A stretch of DNA of 54,103 bases from Candidatus Iainarchaeum sp. (GCA_017609985.1 JAFCCW010000014.1:1-54103), one strand, 5' to 3'. Counted from the stretch's first letter, positions 15,202-24,288 are shown. The notes: generated by a model from the letters alone, not told the origin. Numbers and translations: made by a program.

Positions 15202-17527
15202 TTACCTCAAAAATGCGCTTGCAGTAACACCAGCATCCCATGAAAGCCTTGGCCTGATTTTTATCATCCAAATTTTTTCTGTGTTGTCATCTATTACTAG
15301 CGCGAATCCTTTTGCTCTTGGCATCTGCGCATAGTACTTGTCAAAATCTTGGTTCATGTAGCTTGGGCGTAGTGCAGCAACAGCTTCAATATCTGGCTTT
15401 GAAGTCATCCTGTGGCTAATGAATAAATCGCATTGGGATATTGCATCTGGGTGAAGCTTGTTTGGTCTCTGGGTTGCGAGAAGAAGGCTTAATCCTGGTT
15501 GTCTTCCAACTCTAACCCATTCCAAGAGAACCTGTAGTGCAATGCTTGGTCTGTCGTTTGGCATGAACATGTGTGCTTCGTCTATTAGCATCCAGATTAT
15601 TGGCATAGAACTTTCTTTCTTTTGTCCTTTGACAAGTTTCATTTCCTCTTCTTTTCTGTAAAGCATTCTTTCTTCAAAAAGCCTTTTGCCCAACATTGCG
15701 ACAATTATGTCTCTTGTTCCTTCCATTCCAATTGACTGTCTGTACGAGCTTACATCAATGACAGTTATTTTTCCTGGCTTTGCAATATCCATTATTTTTG
15801 TTCCTTTTTTTTCAATAAGCCCCCAGGTCTTTGCCATTTTCATTCTGCTGACCAAAGCCTGTCTGGTCAACTTTTCTGATTCAGTGTCCTGATTTATTAC
15901 TGAGATGATGTCGTCTATTCCATAGTATGTTCCCATTTTTTCTCTGACTGTTTCAATTACTCTTGAAATCAGAACTCCTTCTGCATCTTTCCAAGTGAGT
16001 GTAAATAGAGTCATCCATTCAACTGCGTCAAGCTCGCTTGCTTTGAGAGTGAATGAGCCATCTATTGGAACTTCTTTTTCTCTGTAAAATTCTTCTTTTC
16101 CTTTTGGAACAAGAACTCGTATGTCGGTAGCCTCTGGGTGCAGGCCCCATTCGGAGAGAATTTCTTCATTTTCCTTGTTTGGGATTTTGAGACTCCAAAA
16201 AATTCCAACAGTGTCAATTGTGATAACTGAAATTCTCTGCCTTACTTCTACTGGCAGACGGGCAAACTCTTCGAGAAAGACAGACATTGTGTAACTGTTG
16301 TGGATTATGATGTCGTTAGCAACAAAATTGTGTCCTTCCGGAACAGAAATATCAAATACTTTTGTTTTTTTGTTTATTTCTTCAATGCTTTTGATTTCAT
16401 CCCAATAAATATCTGACTCAGCAAGCAATTGGACAAGCTCGTTTTCATCAGCAATAGCTATTTGCAATAGCTTGTTTCTGCTTGGAGAATATTTTGTGCT
16501 TTCCCTTAATGCTTTTGGGTGTTTGTAGCCTATTTTTCTTCCAATTTTTGCCCAGTTTTCAGGAGTATATTGGTTCCAAAGTTCTTTTGGTATTGTATCG
16601 TAGTTCGGGTTAAATTTTCTTTCTGCAAAATCTCTTTGTGCGATTTTTTGAATTTTTTCTTTTTCTCCAAAGAATCCGATTTTGTCTAAAAATTCTTTAC
16701 AGAAAAATCCTTCAATTGTGATTTCAAATGATTCAAATTTCTTGCCTTCTAAAAAGATTGTTTTTTTTCTTAGTGTAGATATGATTCCAAATTTTAGGAG
16801 AAGATGCTGGACTTGTTTTATCAATTTTTCAGAGCTTGAACAATATCCTATTCTGGTTCTATTTCCTTCCCTCCGGATTGTTCCATCGCAAGAAAACAAG
16901 CGGTTTAAGAACAATGCAGTTTTTTGTTCAGTTAGGGAAAAAACTTTTACGGGAATTGTTTTTTCGATTGCTTTAAAACCGTATGCTCCAACTGAAATAA
17001 GCCATTCTCTTAAATAGTTCTTTTTTTCCATCTGAATTCCTTTTGCGAATTTTCCATTGCCTCTGGATTCCGCAATTATTTTTGTTTTTTTATTTGGATT
17101 GATTACTCTGAATTGTCCTTCTTGATTTTTCATTTTCTTAACTTCAAGTCTCTTGTCAAAATCTTCTACTGATTTGCGAAAATCTTTTTGGATTTTTTCA
17201 TCAAAATTTGTGAACAAAACTGCTCTGGAAATAGTGTGTCCTTCAGCAATGAGAAATGCTAGAAGTTTTACTTGGCTCTCACTCATAAATTCATTTCCAA
17301 AAAAACCAATCTTTCTTGGCGTTGCAATTCTCGAGCCGGTTTGTAGTTCACTTGCTGGTTTCCATCCTTCAATTGTGAGCAAAGGGTGTTCAGGAGTAAG
17401 TTTTATTTCTTTTCCAGTTCTTGTAGTTAGTTTTAGTATCTTGTTAACTTCTCGTGTAAAGAATTCTTGTTTTTTTGTAGAACTTAATTTGAAGTCTTCG
17501 CCGAGGGAAATTATCTTTTTTGAATTG
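15202..17527 (-). CDS. HerA-like ATPase, intein-interrupted, N-terminus missing
   Basis: The 364 C-terminal residues are a HerA/DUF87-type hexameric DNA-translocating ATPase: a helix following the P-loop (SYTMSVFLEEFARLP), Walker B-like WMLIDEAHMFMP, an arginine/sensor region LLATQRPNKLHP and the end GFALVIDDNTEKIWMI. The Walker A motif itself is incomplete: only its Ser (GK|S) remains, immediately after an intein. The open frame starts after a TAA near 17530 and has no ATG before the intein; the first possible start is TTG at 17382, inside the intein. The N-terminal HAS-barrel and GxxGxGK are not encoded upstream. Either a rearrangement or frameshift has truncated it, the assembly is wrong, or the N-extein is encoded elsewhere (split intein). 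Confidence 0.85.
16297..17527 (-). mobile_element. intein with LAGLIDADG endonuclease in Walker A of HerA-like ATPase
   Basis: Intein blocks in order: block B KLTPEHPLLTIEGWK, LAGLIDADG helix 1 LLAFLIAEGH, helix 2 LNRLFSCDGT, then block F VFDISVPEGHNFVAND and block G ending HN before Ser+1 of the C-extein. Splicing would join ...GK to SYTM, rebuilding the P-loop. About 410 residues remain. Block A (the nucleophilic Cys/Ser followed by a GDT-like stretch) is absent: the frame begins roughly 25 residues after where it should be. C-terminal splicing residues (penultimate His, Asn) are intact. Confidence 0.85.
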
Positions 17528-17800
17528 TTTTAAAGCCGGTTCCCTTGTCTCCGTGCTTTTCTATATCGTGCAATGATCTTCCAATTATTGCTTTCTTTTC
17601 ACTAAAATCCATGTCTGGCATGCGTATCCATAATGCTGTTTTTGTTTTTATATCTTTTCTTGAAAAATAGTTTTCTGATTGGGGGTGGTGGTTATGGTTT
17701 GTTGTAGTTTGATTGCAAGGCAAAGGAGGGGGGAGGGTTTATGGCAGGAAACTGAAACGGCAAAGGAGGTGGGGGTTGGGAGCAAAAGGAGGTAATCCTT
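17528..17800. other. spacer with G-rich purine tract and three AAAGGAGG-like repeats
   Basis: A 273-bp gap. The plus strand from 17684 to 17795 is G-rich (GGGGGTGGTGG, GGAGGGGGGAGGG, GGTGGGGGTTGGG) and holds three anti-16S-like motifs, AAAGGAGG at about 17722 and 17763 and AAAAGGAGG at about 17784. On the minus strand a TATA-like GATATAAAAAC precedes a 36-codon frame starting at ATG 17621 that ends at 17511 with RKAIQKR-like residues; no family is recognised. Nothing in any frame resembles a HerA N-terminus or intein block A. Confidence 0.5.
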
Positions 17801-18253
17801 TTAGTTCTTTGCCAAGTATACAACTTTCCTGCCTGCCCTGATTTTTTTCAGGTGCCCTCCCTCGTAAAGTCTATTTAAGCGCTGTGATGCTGCATTCTTG
17901 TTCTTGTATCCCAGCAATTGTTTTATGTCTTTTGCTTCAACCTGCCCTTGTTCTTTAACCTGGTGCATTATCATCTGGTCTGCTTCTGACAAAACCTGGT
18001 TTTGTGGTTTGTCACCAGCTATGTTTTTCAGGATTTTTTCATATTTTGAGTTTATTTCTTTCAAGAGCTTGTTGGTTTCTTCTCTCTCTTTGACAAGCTT
18101 GTACAGCAATGCTGAAACAAATCCCGGGTTTTTGCTCATTTTAAAGATTTCTTGAATATCAAGAGTTAATTCACTGAATTCTGGTGAAATCTTTGAAATA
18201 ATTTCTTCCTCGCTTACAGCGCCTGTCTTGTCAGTAGAGTCATGAGATATCAT
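17801..18253 (-). CDS. winged-helix transcriptional regulator
   Basis: 150 residues. The first half is helical (ELTLDIQEIFKMS, ALLYKLVKEREETNKLLKEI), probably a dimerisation coiled coil. The second half is a winged helix: VLSEADQMIMHQVKEQG, recognition region IKQLLGYKNKNAASQRLNRL and wing HLKKIRAGRKVVYLAKN. MarR/ArsR-like in build; no metal-binding Cys cluster. ATG at 18253. Its own start codon lies within an array of four TCATGA-type sites spaced about one helical turn, just downstream of a TATA box, so autorepression is likely. Confidence 0.8.
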   Translation of the reverse strand: MISHDSTDKTGAVSEEEIISKISPEFSELTLDIQEIFKMSKNPGFVSALLYKLVKEREETNKLLKEINSKYEKILKNIAGDKPQNQVLSEADQMIMHQVKEQGQVEAKDIKQLLGYKNKNAASQRLNRLYEGGHLKKIRAGRKVVYLAKN

Positions 18254-18276
18254 GTTGTATCATGATAGTGTCATGA
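18240..18276 (-). promoter_or_regulatory. four helically phased TCATGA sites (operator-like)
   Basis: The palindromic hexamer occurs at 18240 (TCATGA), 18250 (TCATGT), 18260 (TCATGA) and 18271 (TCATGA). The starts are 10, 10 and 11 bases apart, so all face the same side of the helix. The array spans the start codon of the winged-helix gene (18251-18253) and directly follows its TATA box. Confidence 0.65.
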
Positions 18277-18287
18277 TATATATAAAC
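18276..18287 (-). promoter_or_regulatory. TATA box of winged-helix gene
   Basis: Minus-strand TTTATATATATC ends where the operator-like array begins. It lies 24-34 bases upstream of the ATG at 18253, so transcription would start at or next to the start codon (leaderless). Confidence 0.6.
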
Positions 18288-18361
18288 TTTTCGCTTTAGT
18301 TTTTTTCCACTGAACTAGAATCAGCTATTTATTTTTCCTTTAAACAAAAAAGTAAATAAAA

Positions 18362-18377
18362 AGGGGGTTTAGCCCCT
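18362..18377 (-). terminator. terminator of alba
   Basis: Minus-strand hairpin AGGGG-CTAAAC-CCCCT overlapping the alba stop codon, followed by TTTTTATTTACTTTTTTG. Confidence 0.6.
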
Positions 18378-18648
18378 ATTTTGAGAGTTTTATTTCAATC
18401 GAGGACACTTTTAATGGTGTTCCCTCTGCAGAAGTTACTTCTTCTGTTGAAATATTTATGTCTGCTAGTTTTAGGTCCTGCACGAACTTATTTCTGACTA
18501 TTTCAGCAACATCTACTGCTTTGCTGATTGTTTTTCCTCTTGCTTTGATGTTTACTTCTTTTGCGCCTTGATTTACTTGTGTTACTACTGCAAGAACATA
18601 GCTCATTGTTCCTTTTTTTCCTATGAATACTGAGTTTTCCTCTGCCAT
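18376..18648 (-). CDS. albA: Alba DNA/RNA-binding chromatin protein
   Basis: 90 residues, normal for Alba. Recognisable segments are [20 protein letters not shown] with the family's conserved Lys region, [20 protein letters not shown] and the final beta-hairpin that grips the minor groove. Alba coats DNA and RNA as dimers. ATG at 18648 is preceded by a strong ribosome site GGAGGTG and, further up, by a TATA-like ATTTAAATATTT at about 18697-18712. It ends in a hairpin terminator, so it is probably a single-gene unit. Confidence 0.96.
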   Translation of the reverse strand: MAEENSVFIGKKGTMSYVLAVVTQVNQGAKEVNIKARGKTISKAVDVAEIVRNKFVQDLKLADINISTEEVTSAEGTPLKVSSIEIKLSK

Positions 18649-18732
18649 TGTTGCACCTCCAAACTAAATAGCTGTATGGTTATAATTGAATTTGTAAAAA
18701 TATTTAAATATTGCTTATTTGAATAGAATCAG

Positions 18733-19602
18733 CTAGTTTCCAGTGCTGAGATAGTTCAGAGTGTTTCTGAGGATTTTCGGAGTTTTGTGTGGTTCGTAGT
18801 TGAAGTATATTACTTTTCCAATTATTCCGCCGAATACTCCTTTCTTTTCAACTATTCCTGTGATATAGTCTCCGGTTGTTGTTTCAATGTAGGCTATTTC
18901 ATTTCCAACAGGGGTTACGTCAAAGACCTCTAGATTGTATGGTGGAACTTCATGGGTTGCTGGAGCGAATTCTATTCCCTTCATTATTTCATTGTCCCAG
19001 TCTTGTCTGAAGATAACTCCTCTAACATTTCTTGGGGTTACGCAACTCTGAATATTTGTTGCTTCTGGAGTGCATTGAACAGGAACAACATCTCCAAAGA
19101 TTGCTTCCCATCCAACTGCGTCTGGGGCAAGACCCTGATTTGTTTTAATGTAAATTCCACTATTTTTAATAATCACAAATTTTCCACCGCTTTTAACATA
19201 GTTTTGCATTTCTTCTGCAAACTCTTGCGGTACGCTCTTGTCATTGTCCATGGTTTGGTCCAGCCAGACTGCATCATATTGCGCTAGAATTTCTGCAGGA
19301 TTTCTCTGCATAGTGCTTGGCTTTACAATCCTGTATCTTACAATATCTGAGTATTCTTCAAGATATGCAACAAGCTCTCCTCTTGGGGAACCAACAATCA
19401 ATAATTTCATTGGGTCGTCTCCGCCGAGAATATCGCTTAGAACAGGAATATACCAGAAATCAAATCTGGCTCCGATTGCAATAATTATAATGACAACGAG
19501 AACAAGTGGAATCAAACCCTCTAGTCTAATGTTCATCTTGTTTCCAAATCCTCCGCCCATTGGTTCTGGGGGTAATGCGGCTCCTGGGTCATCTGGGTAC
19601 AA
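18733..19602 (-). CDS. membrane-anchored protein with glutamine-amidotransferase-like fold
   Basis: 289 residues: a Pro/Gly-rich cytoplasmic head, one transmembrane helix (GLIPLVLVVIIIIAIGARF), then an outside domain. That domain begins LLIVGSPRGELVAYL and continues YDAVWLDQTM, FAEEMQNYVKSGGKFVIIK, the alternating strand/helix pattern of class I glutamine-amidotransferase-like or DUF4350-type folds, without an obvious catalytic Cys-His-Glu triad. Start TTG at 19602 has AAAAGGTG as ribosome site; no ATG serves the full membrane anchor. Related in plan to the next gene upstream at 19744-20697, suggesting a tandem duplication. Function unknown. Confidence 0.7.
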   Translation of the reverse strand: MYPDDPGAALPPEPMGGGFGNKMNIRLEGLIPLVLVVIIIIAIGARFDFWYIPVLSDILGGDDPMKLLIVGSPRGELVAYLEEYSDIVRYRIVKPSTMQRNPAEILAQYDAVWLDQTMDNDKSVPQEFAEEMQNYVKSGGKFVIIKNSGIYIKTNQGLAPDAVGWEAIFGDVVPVQCTPEATNIQSCVTPRNVRGVIFRQDWDNEIMKGIEFAPATHEVPPYNLEVFDVTPVGNEIAYIETTTGDYITGIVEKKGVFGGIIGKVIYFNYEPHKTPKILRNTLNYLSTGN

Positions 19603-19743
19603 AACAAAACACCTTTTCCTTTTCTTAATCCATTCCGATTAATTTGTTAAATCCAATAATATTTTGGTTTCATTCTTTAAATAACTATCGTCAATTCAAC
19701 TTATTCTAATATGTTCCCATTCTTTAAAAACCTTTCTCCTTTC

Positions 19744-20697
19744 TTAACCGTAAACCATGCCAGTGTACATTTTTCCAATCAGTGTCAGGTACTTGTTTTC
19801 CTGTTCCAGCTTCGGGTTTGCATAGTACTCTGGTGGCAAAGCATAGTATGCTACGCGTTCTCCAAAACCTGATTGCACTATCAATGGAGAGCCTGAGCCA
19901 TATTCGTTTCCCGCGTCATCAAACAGGTTTGCCTGATAGTCTATGTCAAGCACTGCTGTTGACACTCCTCCTGAAACACGTTCCACGATTGCAAAGTCTT
20001 CTTCTTCAAAAACATTTAACACGAGGTTTGTTGACAGTCCCCTTATAAGAGGATTTTTTCTTGTTGTCTCTGGCACGAGAAGACCTGCTCTTGTTTCAAG
20101 TGAATTCGAACAGGGTTTCACATCACAAAAGTTTGCAATGTATCTGACTGAAATAAGCTGGTCAAAGTTTATTATTTCGTTTCCTGACTTTCTTGTCCAA
20201 GCATTTATTGGAATGTGTTCTCCGCCATCCTTTGTTTCATCTTCGTACAATAACTCGTCTTCGTGCAATGGCTCTACTCCAGCATCTCCTGTCCAGACAA
20301 GATAGCCGCCTCCGTTGACGTATTCAATAAACATCTTGAGTTGTTCTGAACTCATCTGCCTTGCTTTCTCCACAACAACCATGTTGTATTCTTTCAGGTT
20401 TCCGCTGTTAACATGGCTTATGTGAACAAGCCTTGGTCTAATGCTTGTAACATTTGGGTCTGACAAAATTTCTTCAAGAAGTTCTGGATTACCCAGCCCG
20501 GAGTTGCCATAGACAATCAGCACATCCGGCTTTCCTCCGTCTGCAAGATTTGTTATGCCATAGTAGATTCCGCACCAGCCAGGTACTGCTCTGCATTTGA
20601 GAAATCCTGTCCAAGTAAGTGCAAACAATAGCGCAAAAATCAGTGCTAGAAGTAGAGCAATCCTTGCTCCATCTGATGCTAGTTGTCGTGAATCCAT
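19744..20697 (-). CDS. membrane-anchored protein, paralogue of 18733-19602
   Basis: 317 residues with an N-terminal membrane helix (IALLLALIFALLFALTWTGF) and an outside Rossmann-like domain: DVLIVYGNSGLGNPELLEEI, YNMVVVEKARQMSSEQLKMF, IEYVNGGGYLVWTGDAG. The order 'strand, helix, YVxxGGxxxW/FVI' matches the neighbouring gene, so both probably arose by duplication and may pair. A cysteine pair (CDVKPC) may form a disulfide. No catalytic residues are recognised. The spacer of 141 bp to the next gene holds nothing else. Divergent from the Sec61-beta gene. Confidence 0.7.
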   Translation of the reverse strand: MDSRQLASDGARIALLLALIFALLFALTWTGFLKCRAVPGWCGIYYGITNLADGGKPDVLIVYGNSGLGNPELLEEILSDPNVTSIRPRLVHISHVNSGNLKEYNMVVVEKARQMSSEQLKMFIEYVNGGGYLVWTGDAGVEPLHEDELLYEDETKDGGEHIPINAWTRKSGNEIINFDQLISVRYIANFCDVKPCSNSLETRAGLLVPETTRKNPLIRGLSTNLVLNVFEEEDFAIVERVSGGVSTAVLDIDYQANLFDDAGNEYGSGSPLIVQSGFGERVAYYALPPEYYANPKLEQENKYLTLIGKMYTGMVYG

Positions 20698-20782
20698 TTC
20701 AGCGCCTTAGTTAAGCTTTTTATTGCTTTCTTTATCCTATTTATTTAGTTCTGGATGTATATATTTGTTTAGGTGAGATGAA

Positions 20783-20950
20783 ATGGTAAAACTAAAAAAA
20801 GGAGCCCCGTCAGCAGGACCAAGTTCTTCAATTGGAATAATGCGTTTTTTTGATGCAGACACTTCAGGGCCAAAGATTGCTCCGGAAGCAATTATTGTGG
20901 TTTCAGGAATTTTCATTGCAGCAGTTTTAGTAATAAAACTTCTTGGATAG
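20783..20950 (+). CDS. preprotein translocase subunit Sec61-beta
   Basis: 55-residue tail-anchored protein: a flexible Gly/Pro/Ser head (KKGAPSAGPSSSIGIMRFFD), the conserved motif PKIAPEAIIVVSG, and one C-terminal membrane helix. It is the small subunit of the archaeal SecYEbeta channel. ATG at 20783 follows a good ribosome site AGGTGA. It stands alone between the divergent membrane-protein gene and the convergent zinc-ribbon gene. Confidence 0.93.
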   Translation: MVKLKKGAPSAGPSSSIGIMRFFDADTSGPKIAPEAIIVVSGIFIAAVLVIKLLG

Positions 20951-20983
20951 AAAAGCCGGATAGCAAGTCAAGCAATTTCAAAA

Positions 20984-21184
20984 TCAAATTTTTCTTGTGC
21001 CCATGCAGTTAGGATACATTATGCAGCCCCAGAAACTTCCAAATTTTCCTTTTCTAATACTCATTGATTTTCCGCAGACTGGGCAGTTCTGCATTTTCAC
21101 ATCTTTTGGATTGCATCTGGAGCACAGAGTTGTTCCGTTTTCAAGTTCTTTGGTGGCTTGGCCCCCACAAACAGCGCATTTCAT
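20984..21184 (-). CDS. small double zinc-ribbon protein (topoisomerase C4-finger type)
   Basis: 66 residues with two four-cysteine zinc ribbons: CAVCG...CSRC at the N-terminus, and CPVCGKSMSIRKGKFGSFWG followed by C..YPNC at the C-terminus. The second is the classic zf-C4 finger found at the end of type IA topoisomerases, which binds single-stranded DNA. Here it stands alone without a topoisomerase domain. Role unknown; single-stranded nucleic-acid binding is inferred. It lies 42 bases upstream of nothing on its own strand except the ileS stop. Confidence 0.85.
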   Translation of the reverse strand: MKCAVCGGQATKELENGTTLCSRCNPKDVKMQNCPVCGKSMSIRKGKFGSFWGCIMYPNCMGTRKI

Positions 21185-21226
21185 TTAATCAGGAACAGAG
21201 AAAGAGCATAATGCTTTTTAACCTGT

Positions 21227-24112
21227 CTATGATTTTTTTGATTTTTTGATGTTGATGAAAAATTCTCTTTCAAGCAGTCGCTCCATTTCAGTGCTTTCCT
21301 TTCCTGCCACAATCTTTGAATTAGTTTCCTGTTCAATTGTCTTGCTGTATGCTTTTAAAAATTCAGTATCACTGCATGCAATTTCCAGAACTGCTTTTTC
21401 ATCTGGTTTCAACCCAGCTTTTTTTCTTGCGTCCTGCACGCGCCTTACAAGTTCTCTTAGTTCCCATTCCTGTTTTAATTTTTCATCAGCTTCTGTGCAG
21501 AGGAATATTTCAATTTCTGGCAGCTCTGATTTTTTCTCTGCATAGCCTCCTTTTGGTTTTTGCTTTGTTTCAGAAACCTTTTTTACATTTGCTGATTTTG
21601 CAACAATTTTCTTAACTTTTGAAATTTCCTTTCCTGACTTGCTTTTAACAACAAGTTCTTTAAGCGGCCATCTCAATCTCAGCTTTTCTTGTTCTCTTAA
21701 AGCAAGGGACTCCTGCACAATCTTCATTCCCTTTTCCATTTCTTGTTCAAGCTTTTCGTCAACAAGTTTTTTGTCTGATTTCTCAATTTCAAGAAGATGG
21801 ATGGATTCTGGCGCTTTCCCTGTTCTCATGTCTTGATAAAAATGCTCTGCAAGATGCGGAGTTATTGGTGAAACAAGTTTTAACAGGTTCAGGAAACAAT
21901 ACTCTAAAACTTTCTTTACTTTTTTTCCCTCTTCTCCTGTTCGTCCCCTGACAAGTTTTATATATGTTCTGCTCAAATCCTCTATTACAAATTCTTCTAT
22001 TGTTCCTGCAATCTTGTAAAACTCGTAACTATTGTAGTGGTTCACAATCTTTTCTGAAACCTGATTTAATCTGCTGACAATCCATTTGTCTTCCGGTTCA
22101 AGTTTGGATGGCAGACTTGCTTTTCCATTTGTTTCCAATCCAAGATACATTTTTGTGAATCTGTAAGAATTCCAAAGAATATTAAAGAATCTGTTAATGT
22201 CAGTAAAGTAATCCCAGCTAAAACTAAAGTCTTCTCCTCTTGACTCTTTTACTAAAAACCAGCGGAGATAGTCTCTGTTGTATTTTTCAATTACTTCTTC
22301 TGGCTGAACAACGTTGCCCAGGCTTTTTGACATTTTTTTCTTTTCGACATCAAGAACCATGCCGTGAACTGCAATGGATTCAAATGGTTTTTTGTCAAAA
22401 CAAATAATGCTTGTTATAAGCTGTGAATTCCACCAGCCCCTGACCTGGTCTGTTCCCTCTATGTTCAGGTTAGCTGGCCAGTATTTTTTGAACTTGCTTT
22501 TGTCTGACGGATGGCCCAGTGCAGCCCAACTGCTTACTCCTGAATCAAACCACACATCAAGTACATCTTTAACTCTCTTGAACTTGCCTCCACACCTGCA
22601 ATCCCATTCAACACTGTCAATGAATGGCTTGTGCAAGTCAAGCTCTTTTGGCAGGCTTGCTTTTTTTGACAGCTCTTTGACTGAACCAATTACTTCTTTT
22701 TCTCCGCAGTCGTCGCAAATCCATATTGGAAGCGGTGTTCCCCAGTATCTTTTTCTTGAAACAGGCCAGTCTCCAAGACTTTCAATCCAGTTTCCCATTC
22801 TGTCCTTCATCCACTTAGGAGTCCATTCAACTTTCTTGTTTTCTGAAGCAAGTTTTTTTTGAATTTTGCTGATTCTAAAAAACCATTGGGGTGTAGCAAT
22901 CATTAACAAAGGGGATTTGCATCTCCAACAAACAGGGTAATCGTGAGTGTAAGGGTGTTTGAACACAAGCTTGTTTTCTGAGTCAAGGTCTTGTACGATT
23001 TCTTCATCCACTACTCTTGCCTTGCCGCCAGAATATTTTCCTGCTTTTTTTGTAAGCTGTCCATTTATTGCAACAGGGCTCAGGATTGGCAAGCCTGCTT
23101 TGCTTCCTACTTCAAAGTCTTCTTTACCGTGTCCTGGTGCAGTGTGAACAAGACCTGTTCCCTCGTCAAGATTTACATATCTGTCGTTTGTAATTATTCT
23201 GTAACCGTTTTCAATATCTTTCTTTTCAAAAGCAAGATTTTTTTCCAATGGATTCTTGTAAGCAATTCCTTCGAGTTCTTTTCCGCTTACTTCTTTTTCA
23301 ATAGTGTAACCTGCTTCAATTGCATCCATTAATTTTTGCACAAGTTCTGATGCAATAATCCATGTTTCTCCATTGCCCATTGTTACAAAAGAATACTTGT
23401 ATTTTGGATGCACCATTATTCCTGAGTTTGCTGGAAGAGTCCAGGGAGTAGTTGTCCAGATTATGAAAAAATGTTTTTTCATATTCTTGTCTGCAAAAGG
23501 AAACTTGACATAAACTGCATTGTCTGTTTGCTTTACGTATTCTATTTCATTGTAGGCAACAGCTGTTTCACATCTTGGGCAGACATGCACTGAATATTTT
23601 CCCTTGTAAAGAAGTTCTTTTTCATCTGCTTTTTTGAAAGTCCACCAGATTGCTTCAATGTATTCGTTTGAAAGCGTCAAGTAAGGGTTTTCAAAACCCA
23701 TCCAGACTCCGAGATTTTCAAATTCATTGTTCATTGAATCAATGTGTTGTGTTGCAAACTCTCTGCATTTTTTTGTGAACTTTTTCACACCATATTCTTC
23801 AATGTCGTTCTTTTTTTCAAAACCGAGTTCTTTTTCAACAGCATTTTCAATTGGCAGTCCATGAGTATCATAGCCTGCTCTGTCAAACACTTCAAAGCCC
23901 TGCATTCTCTTTGATCTGATTGCCACGTCTTTGAGAATTTTGTTCAAAGCAGTGCCCATGTGAATACTGCCTGTTGCGTATGGTGGACCGTCCATTAAAT
24001 AGAATCTTTCTTTTTCCTTCTTTCCTCTAACTTTTTCAGGGATTTTTTTGGAGATCCAAAACTTCCTGATTTCTTCTTCTGTTTTTTTTGAAAACTGTTC
24101 CATCCTGCTCAC
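21227..24112 (-). CDS. ileS: isoleucyl-tRNA synthetase
   Basis: Charges tRNA-Ile and edits misactivated valine. Signatures: GPPYATGSIHMGTALN (HIGH motif) near residue 48, the CP1 editing domain (TTPWTLPANSGIMV), zinc knuckles CWRC and CDDCG, IEGTDQVRGWWNSQL, and KMSKSLGN near 590. 961 residues, a little shorter than most archaeal IleRS (about 1030-1060); the C-terminal part is compact. Start GTG at 24112 (MSRMEQF), with ATG at 24103 possible. It lies 103 bases downstream of tRNA-Ile(UAU) on the same strand. The spacer contains a small hairpin (CGAGC-AAA-GCTCG). Confidence 0.97.
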   Translation of the reverse strand: MSRMEQFSKKTEEEIRKFWISKKIPEKVRGKKEKERFYLMDGPPYATGSIHMGTALNKILKDVAIRSKRMQGFEVFDRAGYDTHGLPIENAVEKELGFEKKNDIEEYGVKKFTKKCREFATQHIDSMNNEFENLGVWMGFENPYLTLSNEYIEAIWWTFKKADEKELLYKGKYSVHVCPRCETAVAYNEIEYVKQTDNAVYVKFPFADKNMKKHFFIIWTTTPWTLPANSGIMVHPKYKYSFVTMGNGETWIIASELVQKLMDAIEAGYTIEKEVSGKELEGIAYKNPLEKNLAFEKKDIENGYRIITNDRYVNLDEGTGLVHTAPGHGKEDFEVGSKAGLPILSPVAINGQLTKKAGKYSGGKARVVDEEIVQDLDSENKLVFKHPYTHDYPVCWRCKSPLLMIATPQWFFRISKIQKKLASENKKVEWTPKWMKDRMGNWIESLGDWPVSRKRYWGTPLPIWICDDCGEKEVIGSVKELSKKASLPKELDLHKPFIDSVEWDCRCGGKFKRVKDVLDVWFDSGVSSWAALGHPSDKSKFKKYWPANLNIEGTDQVRGWWNSQLITSIICFDKKPFESIAVHGMVLDVEKKKMSKSLGNVVQPEEVIEKYNRDYLRWFLVKESRGEDFSFSWDYFTDINRFFNILWNSYRFTKMYLGLETNGKASLPSKLEPEDKWIVSRLNQVSEKIVNHYNSYEFYKIAGTIEEFVIEDLSRTYIKLVRGRTGEEGKKVKKVLEYCFLNLLKLVSPITPHLAEHFYQDMRTGKAPESIHLLEIEKSDKKLVDEKLEQEMEKGMKIVQESLALREQEKLRLRWPLKELVVKSKSGKEISKVKKIVAKSANVKKVSETKQKPKGGYAEKKSELPEIEIFLCTEADEKLKQEWELRELVRRVQDARKKAGLKPDEKAVLEIACSDTEFLKAYSKTIEQETNSKIVAGKESTEMERLLEREFFINIKKSKKS

Positions 24113-24215
24113 TTTAGCCTAAATTCATTAATAAAATTTATGTTGCCTTTTTTGTAAAACCCTGCTCGAGCTTTGCTCGAATAGGCATATCCTGTTTGCG
24201 GAATATTGAGGCAAT

Positions 24216-24288
24216 GGGCACGGGCGGATTTGAACCGCCGACCCTTGGTGTATAAGACCAATGCTCCGCCAGACTAAGCTACGCGCCC
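24216..24288 (-). tRNA. tRNA-Ile (anticodon UAU)
   Basis: Acceptor GGGCGCG/CGTGCCC, D-arm GCTT...GAGC, anticodon stem TTGGT/ACCAA with loop CTTATAC giving anticodon TAT, T-arm GGCGG-TTCAAAT-CCGCC. 73 nt, no intron. It reads AUA directly. Most archaea read AUA with an agmatidine-modified CAU tRNA, so a UAU isoleucine tRNA is uncommon. It lies seven bases after the OB-fold gene and directly before ileS. Confidence 0.93.

Noticed and set aside
17511-17723. A 70-codon minus-strand frame before the HerA gene as its missing N-terminal extein
   Set aside because: No Walker A glycines, no HAS-barrel pattern and no intein block A. Restoring a frameshift in the A-run at 17515-17522 also gives no match.
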